Origin: an uncultured bacterium
GTDB lineage: Bacteria; Bacteroidota; Ignavibacteria; Ignavibacteriales; Melioribacteraceae
Assembly: GCA_937936675.1 (NCBI GenBank)
Contig: CALDDL010000302.1
Location: forward strand, 1-7,773
Direction of reading: 5' to 3'
Length of the DNA stretch: 7,773 bases
Below the pieces are notes generated by a model. The model ran no database searches. It saw only the letters and a list, made by a program, of their open reading frames with translations, and was not told the DNA's origin. Below, piece by piece: positions 6,546-7,773 of this stretch. Position 1 is the first letter of the stretch. Each line of letters opens with the position of its first letter. Position numbers and translations under genes: made by a program.

Positions 6546-7088
6546 TTATGAAAAATGCTCTATTTTATTTTTTATCTGTCTATGCGATTCTACTATCATT
6601 ATAGCACTTATGACTAGCAGTATTGTGATGGCGATTCCTATATAATAAATATCCTTACTTTTAAAGATTGCTGAGAGAAATCCAATCGAATTATCAATTA
6701 CTTTAGTTTCCTTTAGAATATTTCTAGAAGTTTTATTAATTGTTTCTGATAGCGCAGAAGATTCACCGGTCGAAAGAGATGCTCCATATCCCACCAATCC
6801 TAAGATACCAACTGAGAAAAATGTTACCACTGAATAAAATAAATAAGGCACTTTTTTCTTTGCTACTATTGCCGAACGATTTATAACATCCATAATCTTT
6901 GCAGTAAAACCTTCGGGAGCATTAATTATTTCCATCTCCTTTAAGGTATTATCTACAATTTTCATCGAACGCAGTTCATCGGAGATTTCCGGCTGCTCGG
7001 AAATCATTCGATTTAATTCACTTAATTCATTCGAGTCCAACTCGTTATCTATATATTTATTCAGCAATTCATCTTTTTGCTGTATCAT
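6546..7088 (-). CDS. Putative membrane-bound anti-sigma factor for the adjacent ECF sigma factor
   Basis: This protein of 180 residues starts with an acidic helical N-terminal domain, seen in ELLNKYIDNELDSNELSEL (7-25), that resembles the anti-sigma domain of zf-HC2/RseA-type proteins. Helix TM1 (about 82-103), an extracytoplasmic loop of about 40 residues (104-145), TM2 (about 147-166) and a short cytoplasmic end follow. The N-terminus should face the cytoplasm and bind the sigma factor. There is no cysteine anywhere, so the HxxxCxxC zinc motif of ZAS-type anti-sigmas is absent. A zinc or thiol redox sensor is therefore unlikely; signal sensing through the loop or by proteolysis is a possibility. 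Its role is inferred mainly from position: its ATG overlaps the sigma stop as ATGA, the classic coupling of sigma and anti-sigma. Unusually for this window it also has a good ribosome site, AAAGGAA six bases upstream. Confidence 0.75.
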   Translation of the reverse strand: MIQQKDELLNKYIDNELDSNELSELNRMISEQPEISDELRSMKIVDNTLKEMEIINAPEGFTAKIMDVINRSAIVAKKKVPYLFYSVVTFFSVGILGLVGYGASLSTGESSALSETINKTSRNILKETKVIDNSIGFLSAIFKSKDIYYIGIAITILLVISAIMIVESHRQIKNKIEHFS

Positions 7089-7651
7089 AAGTATTCCTTT
7101 TGATAATTATGTTTTATCAATAAATCTTTTAGAACTATTCGAGAACGATGCAACATCACTTTTGTATTTACTAAAGAGATATCAAGCACCTTGCTTATTT
7201 CATTAAGTGATAATCCATCTATATAAAATAATATAATTACTAATGCATTTCTAATAGGAAGTTTATCAACAATATTAAGCAAATATTCGGTTCTGTTTTC
7301 AGTGGATGAATATACATTTAGATCAATTTCCCCGATATCGAAAGTTTCATCGATTGAAATCATCTGCTGCTCAAGTTTCCTTTTCTTTGATGCGAGTATA
7401 GAAAGACCGGTATTAAAAACTATCTTATAGAACCATGTAGAAAACTGAGCCTCTTTTCTGAATGAATTAATATTATTGAACGCTTTAAGGAAACTATCCT
7501 GAAGTGCTTCTTCGGCATCCATCTCATTCTTTAGGATTCGCTTTAGGAGATTAAACCCCTTATCTTTATAGCGATCGATCAGAAGCGAAAAATCACCTTT
7601 ATTGCCCCGAAGTACAGATTCTATTATTTCATTATCAGTTAAATGTTTCAT
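7085..7651 (-). CDS. ECF-type RNA polymerase sigma factor (sigma-70 family, RpoE-like)
   Basis: This sigma factor of 188 residues (from ATG 7651) has the two-domain ECF layout. Region 2 covers about residues 4-92, with region 2.2 DAEEALQDSFLKAF and the melting region around FSTWFYKIVFN. A variable linker follows. Region 4 covers about 125-180, with the helix-turn-helix LSLNEISKVLDISLVNTKVMLHRSR that reads the -35 element. It directs RNA polymerase to a small regulon, normally in response to an envelope or other external stress, and is held inactive by the anti-sigma factor encoded next. A GTG sits immediately before the ATG (7654-7652), but the ATG fits ECF N-termini (KHLTDNEIIE) and the predicted transcription start better. 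No Shine-Dalgarno is visible upstream. The stop overlaps the anti-sigma start as ATGA. The promoter just upstream looks ECF-dependent, which suggests autoregulation. The ECF subgroup cannot be assigned by eye. Confidence 0.93.
   Translation of the reverse strand: MKHLTDNEIIESVLRGNKGDFSLLIDRYKDKGFNLLKRILKNEMDAEEALQDSFLKAFNNINSFRKEAQFSTWFYKIVFNTGLSILASKKRKLEQQMISIDETFDIGEIDLNVYSSTENRTEYLLNIVDKLPIRNALVIILFYIDGLSLNEISKVLDISLVNTKVMLHRSRIVLKDLLIKHNYQKEYL
7094..7100 (-). promoter_or_regulatory. Shine-Dalgarno of the anti-sigma gene
   Basis: On the minus strand AAAGGAATACTTATG places AGGA (7098-7095) six bases before the start codon, inside the last codons of the sigma gene. Combined with the ATGA overlap, this should give efficient, coupled synthesis of anti-sigma alongside sigma. 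Confidence 0.6.
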
Positions 7652-7658
7652 CACTACT

Positions 7659-7687
7659 TTTGACTAAAAATCATTTATAAAGGTTAC
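7659..7687 (-). promoter_or_regulatory. Predicted ECF (sigma-E-like) promoter of the sigma/anti-sigma operon
   Basis: Reading the minus strand, a -35-like GTAACCT (7687-7681) is followed after 16 nt by a -10-like GTCAAA (7664-7659). These resemble the E. coli sigma-E elements GGAACTT and GTCAAA at a permitted spacing. Seven nucleotides lie between the -10 element and the sigma ATG. A mirror copy faces the other way. Autoregulation by the encoded sigma factor is the natural reading, but it is inferred from the motif and gene context only. Confidence 0.55.
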
Positions 7688-7708
7688 ATTCAGATTTTTG
7701 TAACCTTT
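7679..7708. repeat. Inverted repeat holding both -35 elements
   Basis: Perfect 10-bp arms, AAAGGTTACA (7679-7688) and TGTAACCTTT (7699-7708), are separated by 10 bp. A second, outer inverted pair, TTTGACTA (7659-7666) and TAGTCAAA (7722-7729), shares nearly the same centre (7694.0 against 7693.5). The nested symmetry fits back-to-back promoters. A dimeric regulator's operator is the alternative. It is not followed by a proper T-tract and lies between divergent starts, so a terminator is unlikely. Confidence 0.8.
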
Positions 7709-7729
7709 TGCACCTCTAACATAGTCAAA
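7700..7729 (+). promoter_or_regulatory. Predicted ECF (sigma-E-like) promoter of the divergent plus-strand gene
   Basis: On the plus strand GTAACCT (7700-7706) is followed after 17 nt by GTCAAA (7724-7729). The extended matches to the minus-strand promoter are TGTAACCTTT and TAGTCAAA, identical in both copies, with an AAGTAG-like sequence just after. Transcription would begin around 7735-7737, leaving an AT-rich leader of about 30 nt before the ATG at 7767. The perfect agreement of two separated blocks on both strands is the main support. Confidence 0.55.
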
Positions 7730-7756
7730 TAAGTAGAACAAATAAATAAATTAAAT

Positions 7757-7761
7757 GGAGG
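7757..7761 (+). promoter_or_regulatory. Strong Shine-Dalgarno of the divergent gene
   Basis: GGAGG lies five bases before ATG 7767-7769. It is the best ribosome-binding site in the window. An alternative in-frame ATG at 7755 would place GGAGG inside the coding region and has only AT-rich sequence before it, so the start at 7767 is preferred. Confidence 0.7.
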
Positions 7762-7766
7762 CAGCT

Positions 7767-7773
7767 ATGCCGG
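7767..7773 (+). CDS. Start of a divergent gene, cut by the window edge
   Basis: Only ATG CCG G is visible (Met-Pro), so nothing can be said of the product. The strong GGAGG and the upstream promoter-like sequence mark it as a genuine start. If the promoter reading is right, this gene is a direct target of the ECF sigma factor and may be part of, or a sensor for, the response it controls. Confidence 0.55.

Noticed and set aside
7652..7654. GTG as the start codon of the sigma factor
   Set aside because: It adds only one residue before an ATG, has no ribosome site, and probably lies upstream of the predicted transcription start.
7679..7708. Inverted repeat as a bidirectional terminator
   Set aside because: It sits between two divergent starts, its stem is modest in GC, and no real T-tract follows on the minus strand. 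The promoter reading explains both this repeat and the outer TAGTCAAA pair.
1..7773. Mobile element, CRISPR array, tRNA, rRNA or riboswitch
   Set aside because: I found no transposase or integrase motifs, regularly spaced repeats, or recognisable RNA gene sequences. Nearly all of the window is covered by ordinary coding regions.

Overview
The window is AT-rich, tightly packed bacterial DNA. The organism is a Gram-negative (diderm) bacterium: it has apolipoprotein N-acyltransferase, makes isoprenoids by the MEP pathway (ispF), and mostly lacks strong Shine-Dalgarno sequences. These traits, the base composition and the style of the proteins would fit the Bacteroidota/Chlorobiota/Ignavibacteriota group. 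That placement is an inference with moderate confidence, because there is no rRNA or other marker here.

Layout, read in the direction of minus-strand transcription (right to left). At the right edge is a divergent control region (about 7655-7766). An ECF sigma factor gene (7651 to 7085) and its membrane anti-sigma gene (7088 to 6546) follow, coupled by an ATGA overlap. After a 56-bp gap comes a run of eight minus-strand genes: era, an EamA/DMT-family permease, acylphosphatase, ispF, a DedA-family membrane protein, lnt, a low-specificity threonine aldolase and a hotdog-fold acyl-CoA thioesterase. Six of the seven junctions overlap (8, 47, 4, 1, 14 and 17 nt) and the last has a 7-nt gap, so they are almost certainly one operon. 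A hairpin with a T-tract at 104-154 is a good candidate terminator. It lies inside the 3' end of a convergent plus-strand membrane-protein gene that enters from the left edge and ends at 185. At the right edge a plus-strand gene starts at 7767 behind a strong GGAGG and is cut after two codons.

The eight-gene operon mixes ribosome assembly (Era), isoprenoid synthesis (IspF), lipoprotein maturation (Lnt), a probable lipid or envelope membrane protein (DedA), a permease and small metabolic enzymes. No single pathway unites them; it is a housekeeping and envelope operon downstream of a sigma/anti-sigma switch.

The most interesting part is the sigma-factor control region. Two inverted arms, AAAGGTTACA (7679-7688) and TGTAACCTTT (7699-7708), are flanked at almost equal distances by TTTGACTA (7659-7666) and TAGTCAAA (7722-7729). 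Read outward on each strand this gives GTAACCT, 16 or 17 nt, GTCAAA, which resembles the E. coli sigma-E promoter (GGAACTT/GTCAAA). It therefore looks like a back-to-back pair of ECF promoters, one autoregulating the sigma gene and the other driving the divergent gene. The sigma transcript would start at or next to its ATG, so it may be leaderless. The rest of the window is ordinary, and no mobile element, CRISPR array, tRNA or rRNA was seen.
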